NCBI RefSeq assembly: GCF_014356525.2
Contig: NC_052515.1
Span: 18,433,375 to 18,497,374, forward strand
DNA: 64,000 nt
From: Nilaparvata lugens
Taxonomy: Eukaryota > Arthropoda > Insecta > Hemiptera > Delphacidae
Direction: 5' to 3'
In this document: in pieces, positions 33,801-43,422 of the stretch
Numbering within the stretch: position 1 is the stretch's first letter
Layout: the number at the start of each line of letters is the position of its first letter
Notes under the pieces: model-generated
Told to the model about the DNA's origin: nothing
What the model saw: the letters and a program-made list of their open reading frames with translations, nothing else
Database searches by the model: none
Translations under genes and position numbers: made by a program

Positions 33801-35539
33801 AGTTGAGACTTGGCCCTTCATCCCAATAAATTACAGCATTGTCAAATTTTATGAAACTGCAACTATCTCAAATTTCTAATTTAACTAAAGAATTGTATGT
33901 AGAATATTATCCCCGATATTCCATTAGTGCTGAAATACTTCAAGATTGATGGATTAAAAGAAAATTCAGTGTTTTGATGAAATTGGAAACATCGCAAAAT
34001 GCACTTCTACCAAAAACATGGGGTGTCGTAATGAGTAAGAATTTTATATCTAAATAACGAAGAGAATGTCTCATTTTCATTGGTGTCTGGATCTTTTCTA
34101 TCTGTCACATAGTTATTTTTTATTGAATTATTACGTTCGTCAATGTCAAGACATTTCGAGTAGAAAACATGAAAATTTCGACTTACTAGAAACATTTCTG
34201 TTTCATAAGATAAGTTGGTGGTAGAAGCGAGAAAGTTTTTCAGAAATAATGAAATTATTTTTCCACATGTCAAAAGGGGTCGGAAGATGGTATTTCAGTC
34301 TCAAGGAATTTTAAAGTTTGGAGAGCGGCTGCATGGTATGCATTGTATAGGCTCATAAGGTATTGTGATTTAAAATATATTTGCTTGAAATATTCCAACT
34401 GCAAGCATCTTGTTGCAATGAGAAAGGCTGCCTTGTAACAATGCTTGGATTATTCCAGGCGAGGTTGTTATTTTCACTGTTTATAATCATGTGGCTTGCA
34501 GTCACTGAATTTTTCAACCATTCTGTGTCATGGTTTTGTTGGTCCAGCTATTGATAGCATTATGGTGGCAAACCATTCTGCCGCTCTCCTTGACGTTGAA
34601 ACTCCTCAAAGGCCAAATCACGTTCTTCCAACTACTTAAAATGAATAATAGTTTATAGTGACTAAAAGTTCTTGAATTATTCATGAATTCTGAACTATGA
34701 AAATTATAAACAAATAATTAATCAGTTTCCCAAAAATTGAATTCTCTCGGAAACCTTTATTTTTGTCAAATTTTATAATATCATGTTAATTATTATCCCT
34801 TTTATCTAGGGAGTAATAATTAGTCGGCCAGGATAGCCAAGACAACTAACAATTCCGAAGGCTTTCCACCCTTCAGTCTGCTAGCGCTACCTGGTCGAGG
34901 GTTCGAATCCCGCTGTAGGCATGAACGTTTGATCATCTCATAAAATTACCCACGCACAAGCTGAAAGCTCATGTGGGCATCATCCACAATAAAAAAGTGA
35001 AACAAATTATAAAACTATGAACCAATATGAAAATAATGCAATAGACAGTAAAACATTTTACTTTCTCCAAAATGACAAAAAATTAATTCTTCAGCTACCA
35101 AGATTTAATACATTAGACTATTTAAAAATATTACCTTCCGTACCGTACTCAACGTTATGAATGAAGCTTTATCAAAAATTTACTCAAGGCAACTACCTAT
35201 GTGCTGTATTTTTATCCATCAATGGAATGTACTCCTCGCTTCATAGAAAGCTGTTTATTATATTGGAGATGCTATATTCTGTACTATACAGATTTGAATT
35301 ATATTTTTTTTGGTTCGAAATCTTGAATGTACCGTACATAATTAATTGGAATGATTTTAGCGCACATATTTGATCCAAACATGTTTAAATTATATTTTTA
35401 TAAATAAGCATTGTCTCTCAATATTATAACTGAGATACTTTGATAATTTTTACTCAATATTTAAAATAATCAAAAATGAAGTATTACTTACGGCTAGTGC
35501 TATGCACACGGCTAAGACAGTAAAGCTTATGGCTGACAT
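29667..35539 (-). CDS. Small secreted Ser/Ala/Gly/Met-rich protein (3 exons, 104 residues)
   Basis: I do not recognise a family. Three exons join in frame with all introns in phase 0: 35539-35492 (signal peptide MSAISFTVLAVCIALA), 33254-33066 (63 residues, low complexity) and 29744-29667 (25 residues, Tyr/Phe/Arg-rich, then TAG). Splice sites are good: GCC/GTAAGT, TTTTGCAG/AGT, TCG/GTAAGG and ATTTCAG/GCT. The total of 315 bases is exactly 105 codons. A TATA box sits about 65 bases upstream of the ATG. The mature chain has repeated GSAM units and Ser runs around VETMESSSSSV, and no cysteine. I infer an extracellular structural or coating protein, perhaps working with the gene at 43.4 kb that faces the other way. 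Confidence 0.8.
29870..30175 (+). other. Possible LINE 3' end remnant
   Basis: A T-rich stretch ends in 'ggaaaataaattgatttgaattga', resembling LINE 3' termini. It has no coding signal and lies in intron 2 of the small secreted gene. Confidence 0.3.
30629..31556. repeat. 'CTTTCCTTGCC' repeat family, copy 2
   Basis: It begins TTTTACTTTCCTTGCCCTAC and ends GCAAGGAAAGTTGTGTGAGT followed by CACACCAGATTTTT, with a (TG)n tract at 30764-30842. The interior segments 'atggcggataattactaaaaa' and 'ctcgaaaacggctc' occur twice (about 30961 and 31128), which indicates internal duplication. It lies in intron 2 of the small secreted gene. Confidence 0.8.
31800..32280 (+). pseudogene. LINE reverse transcriptase C-terminal remnant
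   Basis: Two overlapping frames contain LPFVFKLLKLFYLKNGNIET and HHFMRSSNRQLYKTPKVNNN, then HSFLYLGPYIFNKIS. This is the conserved C-terminal region after the reverse transcriptase core in insect LINEs. One frame change occurs near 32015. No catalytic core is left. Confidence 0.7.
32281..33065 (-). other. Intron 2 sequence, nothing further recognised
   Basis: AT-rich, with no coding support; a short frame at 32532-32810 has no recognisable motif. Part of the intron between exons 2 and 3 of the small secreted gene. Confidence 0.4.
33066..33254 (-). CDS. Small secreted protein, exon 2
   Basis: 63 codons. It starts SANPNPKPMFGAMG, has three GSAMGSA-type repeats, a Ser run and VETMESSSSSVQQSASSS, and ends AAGAS. 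The composition is Ser, Ala, Gly and Met with little else. The repeat CCATCGCTGAGC/ACC at DNA level shows slippage-type expansion of the GSAM unit. The acceptor has a good TTTTGCAG and the donor is TCG/GTAAGG. Confidence 0.85.
33280..33665. repeat. 'GAAGACT.CTGCACACAGC' dispersed repeat pieces
   Basis: Similar segments at about 33301-33345 and 33560-33605 share 'ctgaagacttctgcacacagc'-like sequence, followed by 'aactca..a' and 'catcgaatggaaatcc'. A third relative is the hairpin at 63002-63122 ('cgaagacttctgctactgc'). Confidence 0.5.
33367..33465. repeat. Perfect 20-bp inverted repeat (hairpin)
   Basis: GAAAGAATAAGACGTTGATG at 33367-33386 is mirrored exactly at 33446-33465, with a 59-base loop. 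It lies in intron 1 of the small secreted gene, upstream of exon 2. It may be a tiny MITE. Confidence 0.85.
33700..34820 (-). other. Intron 1 of the small secreted gene, unremarkable
   Basis: No coding region is supported. AT-rich single-copy-looking sequence. Confidence 0.4.
34822..34997 (+). mobile_element. tRNA-derived SINE, copy 1
   Basis: It begins GTCGGCCAGGATAGCC. The RNA polymerase III B box GGTTCGAATCC is at 34900-34910, preceded by a tRNA-like 'cttcagtctgctagcgctacc'. The tRNA-unrelated tail has 'gtttgatcatctcat' and 'gcacaagctgaaagctcatg' and ends in an A-rich run. The copy at 42171-42355 is about 75-80% similar. It is not a functional tRNA: arms do not pair cleanly and the tail is long. 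Confidence 0.82.
35492..35539 (-). CDS. Small secreted protein, exon 1 (signal peptide)
   Basis: 16 codons, MSAISFTVLAVCIALA, a complete hydrophobic signal peptide core ending in small residues. The donor GCC/GTAAGT is near perfect. The start is chosen because it is the first ATG after the TATA box and gives a classical signal sequence. Confidence 0.85.
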
Positions 35540-35601
35540 ACTGCCTTTGGATCTCTAGCTGTTGAACCTAAGCAATGTAGAACAACCATTGTCGAAATTC
35601 C

Positions 35602-35611
35602 TATTTATATT
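35602..35611 (-). promoter_or_regulatory. TATA box of the small secreted gene
   Basis: ATATAAATAG on the minus strand lies about 65-70 bases before the ATG, placing the start of transcription around 35575-35580 and giving a 5' UTR of about 40 bases. Confidence 0.7.
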
Positions 35612-36760
35612 CATTTCGTCCCCCATAGACCTTCATCATAGACAATTCGCTCTGATTAAAACTATATTGTTGAAATTAATAATACTCTAAAATATGAGAC
35701 AAAGAAAACTCTCCTCCGTAAACGTCAATCAAACCTCATCATAACTGCAACCATTATTGTTTTTCTCTATTGTTTCAATCTTTCTCTTCTCAGCAAGGTG
35801 AATTTGTTTGATTATTATGTTCTTCATGTCATTCTATTCTGTGAATGTATCATAAATTGTATCAAATTTTGATGGTTAAAGAATTTTATAGAAAATTGTT
35901 TGAACAACTGTTGCAGCGCTACTATTGTACTTATTCTCTTTGAGGATATGATTATTATTCACTTCATGCCCTGGTAGATTCTTTAATCAATATTCTGCAT
36001 TGCATTAAATCATACATGTTATGTTTTTGAAACTTATCCCTTTTTTCTGGTTCAATGCAGATATTATTTCATAGGTAATAAATGCGCAAATACGTGGGGA
36101 AAAACTGTAACTTATTATTTTTGATATGCCTATCATTTCCATGAATTATGCCTATCATTTCACGACAATTCATATACAGTATCATTTATCGAAAAATGTA
36201 TTAAATTTCTTTAAGCACAAATTTTTATGTTGATAATAATTTTAATTTACCTTAATAAATTCTCAAATGCTTGAGGGAAAATACATAAGCTATAATTTTT
36301 CAATTACGGTATCAAGCTTGAACAAAGTTGCAGGAACTTTTTTGTTCAACTTGGCAAGTTAAGTAAATTCCAGTGGAGAAATTTCCGAGCGAAATCAGAA
36401 AAGGGGGTGCAGAGGGGTCAGTTTTTGCCCTTTTCAACCCATTTTTGAGGAGTGGCTCTAGATTTGAAGAGTTCTGAATTATTTACAACCATTTTGTGAT
36501 GAAGTGCAGAAGGATACTCCTCTACAATATGCCTTATAGTGTGAACGTCTCCACACTCACAGAAAAAGATGAATTAGAATTTGTTTTTATTGATGCATAA
36601 ATACACATCTACCGTGCCGCGTTCGTACTCTATTCAATGCTCACCATGTTTTGCGTGGCACATTGAAACCTGATGGTATTTGGGTAATACATGGAATGTC
36701 ATCATTAATAGACAAGCTGGAATTATTATAAGTCTTGAAAGAAAATGAGTTATCCTATAC
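35612..36760. other. Intergenic, upstream of the small secreted gene
   Basis: No coding region is supported. AT-rich sequence. It is the first part of the 7.9-kb spacer between the two head-to-head secreted protein genes. Confidence 0.4.
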
Positions 36761-36761
36761 C

Positions 36762-38190
36762 TATACTATTAAACGAGCAATTTCTGTTTATATGTTTAGA
36801 TTTTTATATGTTCAGATGTTTATATGTTTAGATGCTTATATGTTTGTATTTCATCGGATCTCGAAAACGGCTCTAACGATTCTCACGATATTTGGAACAT
36901 AGTAGGTTTATGATATAAAAATTTGATTGCACTAGGTTTCATCCCTAGGAAAACTTGCTGAACGACATAAAAAGGATGAATCATCCTTGGAAAAACAGCT
37001 GAGACTTTCTTCGTCTGTGGATAATGGAAGTGAGTGAGCGAGTGCGTCTGTGAAAAATCAAAATATCTCATCCCCGAAATTCATAAGCTGACGGCTATAC
37101 GTTAGCTGTAAATATAAACACGACCTAATAGATGAAGAAACCTCAAGGGTTTGATAGGTCAAATTATTCATAAATATCGGGGCACCGAGCTTCACTCGTT
37201 ATTTATTTATTGATAAACAGAACTTTCTTTAAAATGATTGGGGAAGGACCAACAGGCACAGCCCAAAACTGTTTCTTCCCCGAATTTTGATCTATACACT
37301 TAATATGTACACGATCTATTAATATTCCAAAAAGTATGTTATGTTCCATACACTTGAATTCAGGTCAAATTTTCAGTCCAAATATTTGAAAACATAAAAG
37401 TTCTAATTCAGATTGTTTACATACCAAATTGAATAACAAAATAACACTCACTAATCACTTCGAACTATAAAATAATGACTAACTTAGAATATTATGATAT
37501 ATAATATTATAAGGTGTCAAACTATCAAACGATAAACCGAAAAACTTCACGACACACGCATCTTCTGTTATCGACAGTCGACGAAATAATTATCATCTGT
37601 TTTTCCAAGGAAGAATTATCCTTTTCATGTCCTTCAGCGAGTTTTCCCAGGGATGAGACCTAGTGCAATAGAATCTTTATATCAAAAACCTACTATATTC
37701 CAAATTTCGTAAAAATCGTTATAGCCGTTTTCGAGATCCGTTGAACATAAATAACCAGATACAAAAATATAAAAATATAAACAGACGTACAGAAATTGCT
37801 CGCTTAATATAATAGGATTAATAAAAAATTATAATCATATTCAAAATAAAAACATTTTTTTGCGATGTTATGATAAATTCATCATAATTTTCAAAGTTAA
37901 TCATTATTTTACCGTTTTAAGTGATGAGTGAGTGTTATTTAGTTATTCAATTTGGTCTGTAAACAATCTAGAACTTTTCTGTTTTCAAATGTTTGGACTG
38001 AAAATTGGCCCTGAATTCAAGTGTATGAAACATAGCCTACTTTTTGGACTATTAATAGTGTATAAATCAAAATTCGGGGAAGAAACAGTTTTAGGCTGTG
38101 CCTGTTAGTTCTTCCCTAATTATTTTAAAGAATTGTGTTCTGTTTATCAATAAATAAATAACGAGCGAAGCTCGTTGCCCCGATATTACA
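36762..38190. repeat. Large inverted duplication of a dispersed repeat
   Basis: The segment 36851-37005 (tctcgaaaacggctctaacg ... ggaaaaacagctga) is mirrored at about 37598-37745. The segment 37195-37460 (tcactcgttatttatttatt ...) is mirrored at about 37920-38175. The outer ends 'attaaacgagcaatttctg' (about 36768) and 'cagaaattgctcgcttaat' (about 37793) are also mirrored. Part of the same family occurs at 11396-11500 and 8040-8170. No transposase is visible. Confidence 0.8.
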
Positions 38191-38829
38191 AGTTATATGA
38201 GTTGTATAATAATTGAATTAATCGTATAATACACTCCGTTGTATAATAAACAATTCCGTGAGCCGTGCACTTGTAATATGAATTCAAGTAGGATCCTACA
38301 GAGTGATTTTCAGCCATGTTAACATATTGTGAGTATGTGGTAATCTATTTCTAATAAAGGAAAATGTCGTTTTTTCGCTGGAAATTGTGAGGGCTGGAAG
38401 CCCTACTAAATCGGTATACACCCGGCAGTGCGAGTCGATTATCCTCTAGCTGTGTAACATTCTGTGTGGATTCCGGTCGTCTTATGATAAGAATGTTTTT
38501 TACCATAGAACAATAATAGTATGGTAGAAAGAGTCAAAGCGTGTATAATCTTAATAGGTAGGCATTTTGAGCGTATCCTTAAGTACCTAAATAAGAAATG
38601 AGCAATAGAATATGTTATCCCTTTTCTATAAAACAACTATATTTTTATTCTTTTTTTAAATTACATTAAAAACTGGGTAACACGACAAAGAATCACTCTC
38701 TATAATACAGGCTCTACAATATAGGGATATAAATTGTCTCACAGCCACTTGATGATGAACATGTTAAATTTGAGCTGTACGATTGTGTAACTATCTATTA
38801 TTTTAATTTTTTTTCAGATTGGCTTCTAC

Positions 38830-38935
38830 AGACTGTGTAGATTTGACGCCGAGTTAGATCATGCGTTAGAAGTGCCTGCATAGCAGTCTACAGAGGTGCC
38901 GGGCTCGATCTCAGGTATGACAAAAAGTTTTTAGC
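38830..38935 (+). other. tRNA-like fragment, possible second SINE type
   Basis: 'gcatagcagtctacagaggtgccgggctcgatctcagg' has a B-box-like GGGCTCGATCTC after an A-box-like upstream part. It is degenerate and not a tRNA gene. Confidence 0.25.
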
Positions 38936-39252
38936 TATGTTACTCCCGTTTTTTTTCGGATGGGAACGTTGAATTTTTGGTCTCGGCTCTCGGCTGGAAT
39001 ATAGAACAGTCGAAAGGACCGTTGTCGGCCGAAATATCAGGAAAAGTGGTACATTCCGTAAGGGACTCTCCATCGACAAAAGACATACAAATATTTTTCT
39101 ATTTTATTATCATCCTGATCACAATAACAATAGTATAAAGCAAAGTTGCCAACCGTTGAGAGCGTTGATATTTATAAGTAAGGTGTTTCACTCATATTTC
39201 ACGAATTAAAAAACTGAAGAAATACTTTTATATTTCACAAAAGCTTCCTCTA

Positions 39253-39474
39253 TCTATAATATAATAATGGAAACAATTGGCTTATACACGCACGGGATAG
39301 GAAATTCACGAATAACGCATCATCACGTCTGAACTACTGGACTGGTTAACTTGAAATTTTGCATACAGATTCTTTATTTACCGGGGATGGGTATAGGCCT
39401 ATTTTAAATTCTTCAAGAGTTCATTATGTCAAGTTTCAATAATTGTCCCTTGCGGAGCACGGGTTACCTGCTAG
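39253..39474 (+). mobile_element. Mini-Helitron-like element
   Basis: It begins TCTATAATATAATAATGG after an A and ends GGGTTACCTGCTAG before a T. This is the 5' TC and 3' CTAG, A/T insertion pattern of Helitrons. The interior 'cgcatcatcacgtctgaactactgg' and 'gcggagcacgggttacctgctag' is of a type widely repeated in insect genomes. I see no clean 3' hairpin, so the class is uncertain. Confidence 0.4.
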
Positions 39475-39939
39475 TCTATCATAACCATCGAATATCTTGC
39501 ATTCCATGAAGAGGAGAGTCAATCATAGTACAATCAATTATTATTCTGCGAGTGGAAAATCAAATATCATAAAAAATTGGGTATATTTTTAACATATCAA
39601 GACGATATATTATGGCGTTCGAATAAAACATAGTATTTGGTATACTTATCAATGCAGATATTCAGACTCACTTTTCTAAAGACCAATCTGAATCTACTAT
39701 TGCTGCTAATTTATTGTCATAGATTAGTCCGTTTTACAACGCCTCCTCTGCAGTGCTGTCTTACTGTATCCAATCACATAAGTTTGCATTAAGTTGCTGA
39801 GTTTAAAATTTGAGAAAGTCTCAATTTCACACAATCTGGCAACACTTTCATATTTGGTCGACTGGTGGTGGCTGGAGTCATAAATTATTTTATTCAGAGT
39901 ATAATCTGAAATATATTTTTATAATTATTTAATAAATAT

Positions 39940-42030
39940 TTTTTTATTTCCGGGAATATTTCCGAGGCCAAGAAATTTTGGGAATTTAAGGGAACTTGAG
40001 GGAATTTATAAAATTGCTCAAAAATGATTGTCTAAAAATGAGTTAAAATTGATCAATCCCACTCATATTTCACACGAATATAATCAATAAATCATCATTC
40101 TATTTGATATTGATCAAGCTCAGCCACATTTTACATTGATATAATCATCATTCTTTGAGCCTTTTTTAGCTCTTTTAAGGGTAGTAAGGGGGTAAACATA
40201 TCAAAAGTCCTCACTCCTACCCCCTGTGCTAAGGTGGTGAGGGTGGTTAGAAAGTGCCATATTTTGTTTTTTGCATATATCTCGAACAATATGCGCCTTT
40301 CGAGAATTTTTGTCGAACACAATCATAATATTAAAGCTCACAAATTATCCTACAAGTTTCATCTCCAACATTTTTCCATATCTCTTATAGTTTTTTAGGT
40401 ATGAGCTCTCTAAGGTATAAAACCTTTTGGAAAAAAACCCATTTTTCATCTTTTTGGCCTTATAACTTTTTAACGATTCATTGAAAAAATCCGTGCTAAT
40501 CATGGGCTCATAGAGCATTATATTCTCTTCAATTTCATCCATGGTCTCATTATTTTACGCATCTCCCAACGATTATTACAGCCGTTTAAGTGTTGAGTGT
40601 GGAATCTTCAGTTTAACAACAATAGATCAATTGTCAGGGAAATTGGGAGGGAAGTTTGAAACACAATATTGACTTCGCAGCTTTGTTTGATCTAGTAAGA
40701 AGGTGAAAATATCAAAAGTCCTCATCCCTACTCCTTGAGCTAAAGGGATGAGGGTAGTTTAAAAGTTGCATTTTTTCATTTCTGGCTGACACGCTAACTG
40801 GGAAACAATGCATTTCAGCGACATGGCTAACTGAGTAAAAATGAAGCTAGATAGATTTCCTACAAGTTTTGTACAGTAGAGTCTTGTGATATTTTATTTA
40901 GTTTTTGAGATATTCACTTTTAAAAGTGTAAAATCTTTGAAAAGACAGTTATTCTTCCAACTTTTTGCACTTTCAGGGCTTATTACACGCAACAACAATG
41001 CATCGAAAAAATGTATTTTTTTACACAGGGGGTAGTAGTGAGGACTTTCAAAATGATTACTCCCTTACTATCCTTAAAAGGAAAGCTACGGGGTCAAAAA
41101 TTGTGTTTCAAAATTTTCCCTTAATAATCTTTCATTGACTGGACTATACAAGTATTTAAAAGACAGTGAGTTGTAGAGCATTCAATTCTCTTCAATTAAA
41201 TGCATTATTTCTTTTTTATGCTTTCCATCAATTTTTATAGCATTTTTAGTGCTGAGTGTGGTAGGAGTGAGGACATTTTATATGCTTACCCCCTCACTAT
41301 CCTTAAAAGGACTGCGAGGTCAAAAATTGGGTTCCAAACTTCTCCCTCTATATCTTTTTGAGCATTCGTTGCCTGGACTAGTATCTTATTACAAGTTAAG
41401 TGAGCTTCAATGACTCTTGAAAGGTTGTGAGCTATGGAATTATTTTCTTTTTAATATTGAATTAAACTCGAGTATGCTCCTTGTTTTAGTTTAGCCTATT
41501 TTGCTGTATTTTATACAGTAATTTCTAATTTTTGGATTGATATTCTACTCTAATGCTTATTTAGGGGTTCATTTATTTTTGTGCGGAGAAATTGAATAAA
41601 ATCATGCAATGAAAGTTAATATTACACTCAATACTTTGTTTACCTGATTACAGGCATTTATTAGTCAGTGAAAAAATCTTATTCAACTTGTAAGACATGA
41701 AAGTAGCATGATAATAGTGGTGCAATTGAATGATTTATTGAGTGATCATTTCTCCTTTCAGTCTATAAACTTCAAATTACTTTCTTCTTTGAACTTACTA
41801 CAATTTATAAGTTATTCATCCTTATATTTCTTACATAAATCTGTTGTTTAACAGGTAATTGAGACCTTGTGTAACAAAAAACGTCTTTTTCGGTCATTTT
41901 TCATGAAAGAAATCATAAATTTCCTTAAGTTCCCATCAATTCCCGGGAATTTATGATTTTTGGGAATATTTCTCTCAAATTATCTGGGAATATTTCCTCG
42001 ATCTTAAATTTCTCGGGAATTTTACATCAC
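39940..42030. repeat. Compound repeat with 'gaggactttCAAAA...ccctcactatcc' modules
   Basis: A module of about 60-70 bases, roughly 'ggggtaaacatatcaaaagtcctcac..ctac' followed by 'gctaaggtggtgagggtgg', recurs near 40190, 40690, 41030 (reverse) and 41265 (reverse). The block is flanked by 'ccgggaatatttccgaggcc' on the left and 'gggaatatttcctcgatctt' on the right, which look like remnants of related termini. No coding capacity. Confidence 0.5.
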
Positions 42031-42170
42031 TAATTATGGGTACTCATGTTTGAAATTAGGAGTTGAGCAATATATTATTAAAGACATATAAATTTGAAGA
42101 AATTTGTAACAGATGGAAAAGAAAAGTAATGAAAACGAAAAAAAGGAATGGCATTATACTGCTGGATTAG

Positions 42171-42355
42171 AGTCGGTCGGCCAGGGTAGCCGTGACTAGG
42201 GCATTACACCCTTCAGTCTGTAGCTCTACCCATTTGTGGGTTCGGATCCAGCCTGTAGGCATGGACGTTTGATCATCTCATCAAATCACCCTCTCACTCT
42301 CCATTACCTTCGCACAAGCAAAAAGCTCATTTGGGCATCACCCGCAATAAAAAAC
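42171..42355 (+). mobile_element. tRNA-derived SINE, copy 2
   Basis: It has the same layout as 34822-34997: GTCGGTCGGCCAGGGTAGCC head, B box GGTTCGGATCC at 42239-42249, tail 'gtttgatcatctcatcaaatcacc' and 'cgcacaagcaaaaagctcat', and an A-rich end. It carries an extra 'ctctcactctccattacctt' segment that copy 1 lacks. Confidence 0.82.
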
Positions 42356-43338
42356 GATACGAAAAAAATACACAGATACTGTTGTATAGGCTAAACCAGA
42401 TTTCATTAGGTATTCTATGGTTTTTAGTTCCTACCTATGAAACTATACTGATTCCGAACTGAGCAAATAGTCCCCTTGTCTTGTAACAGAACGCAACTTT
42501 CACCAAAACCTTATGATTTTTTAATAATTTATTGTTTGAAATTATATAATATCCATTCAATTAAGTAGTTATCAAATTTAAACATATTGTTCAACTGTCT
42601 TGTTTGAAAGCCAGTGGTATTTATTATTTCACACAGTGTTGAAATCGTTTATCATTTTTCACTCGAGATCTATTTTCTAAATATGTTTCATCGCTCACCA
42701 AATCCAGTATTAATTTATTAAAAAACAAATTGTACCTTCATATATGCGCTAACCCTTGTTCTGGCACACACCGCAAGAAAATTAACTAATCTTAATAATA
42801 GGTACCATCACAGTATTATACCTATCCTTAATTTTTTAGAAATCCTCTAATATTCAAGGACCTCTCATTATCCATGCATTGTTATGTCTTAGGTCATGAA
42901 TCAAATCATTTATATCTTATCTACCTTGACGGGTTGCTATTGGACAACAAAGAACAATCATGCACATATGTTTGCCATATTGAAATGGAAGGGGGGTGTG
43001 GGCCTATCTGCCAAAAGAACAATTCCCGTCAACGACTCATGTCACTTGCGTCTCTCGCATTGTAAAACTAGGCTGACTGAAATCAGAGCAGATCTTCTTT
43101 TGTCTCTTAACATCTGAAGATGTCGCATCATTGATTCAAACTTCACAAAACACTTTTTTGTAGCAAATCCGGTGATGAGTCGTCACTATTCATTCCGATA
43201 ACAATGGCTTGATTTTGTCCAACTGTTATCATAATTTTAGACAAGAGTTGGCGAACATTACAGGTGGAAAGACGTCTCTTTGTCAGGGATCTCTTAATAA
43301 TTGTCTAATTGATCCGCCATTTTAAATCTTAGCGCTAG
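42356..43338 (+). other. Upstream region of the modular secreted gene
   Basis: No coding region is supported; small overlapping frames at 42874-43117 show no motif. It is the proximal upstream region of the promoter at 43339. Confidence 0.4.
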
Positions 43339-43346
43339 TATATAAA
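43339..43346 (+). promoter_or_regulatory. TATA box of the modular secreted gene
   Basis: TATATAAA lies 51 bases before the ATG. GAGTCACTC around 43366-43374, about 31 bases downstream, is a plausible initiator. The 5' UTR would be only about 20 bases. Confidence 0.78.
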
Positions 43347-43389
43347 CGCGATTAACATTTGATTGAGTCACTCTTTCGGTTGATCTGCC

Positions 43390-43422
43390 ATGAAGACAGC
43401 GCTAATCTACTTCAGCGCTCTG
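43390..43422 (+). CDS. Modular gene exon 1 (signal peptide start)
   Basis: [11 protein letters not shown], donor CTG/GTGAGT. This is the first ATG after the TATA box. Together with exon 2 (ILACSA) it forms a 17-residue signal peptide, likely cut before RYPGF. Confidence 0.85.

Noticed and set aside
34822..34930. tRNA gene
   Set aside because: Has a B box but no clean cloverleaf, plus a tail shared with another copy, so it is a SINE.
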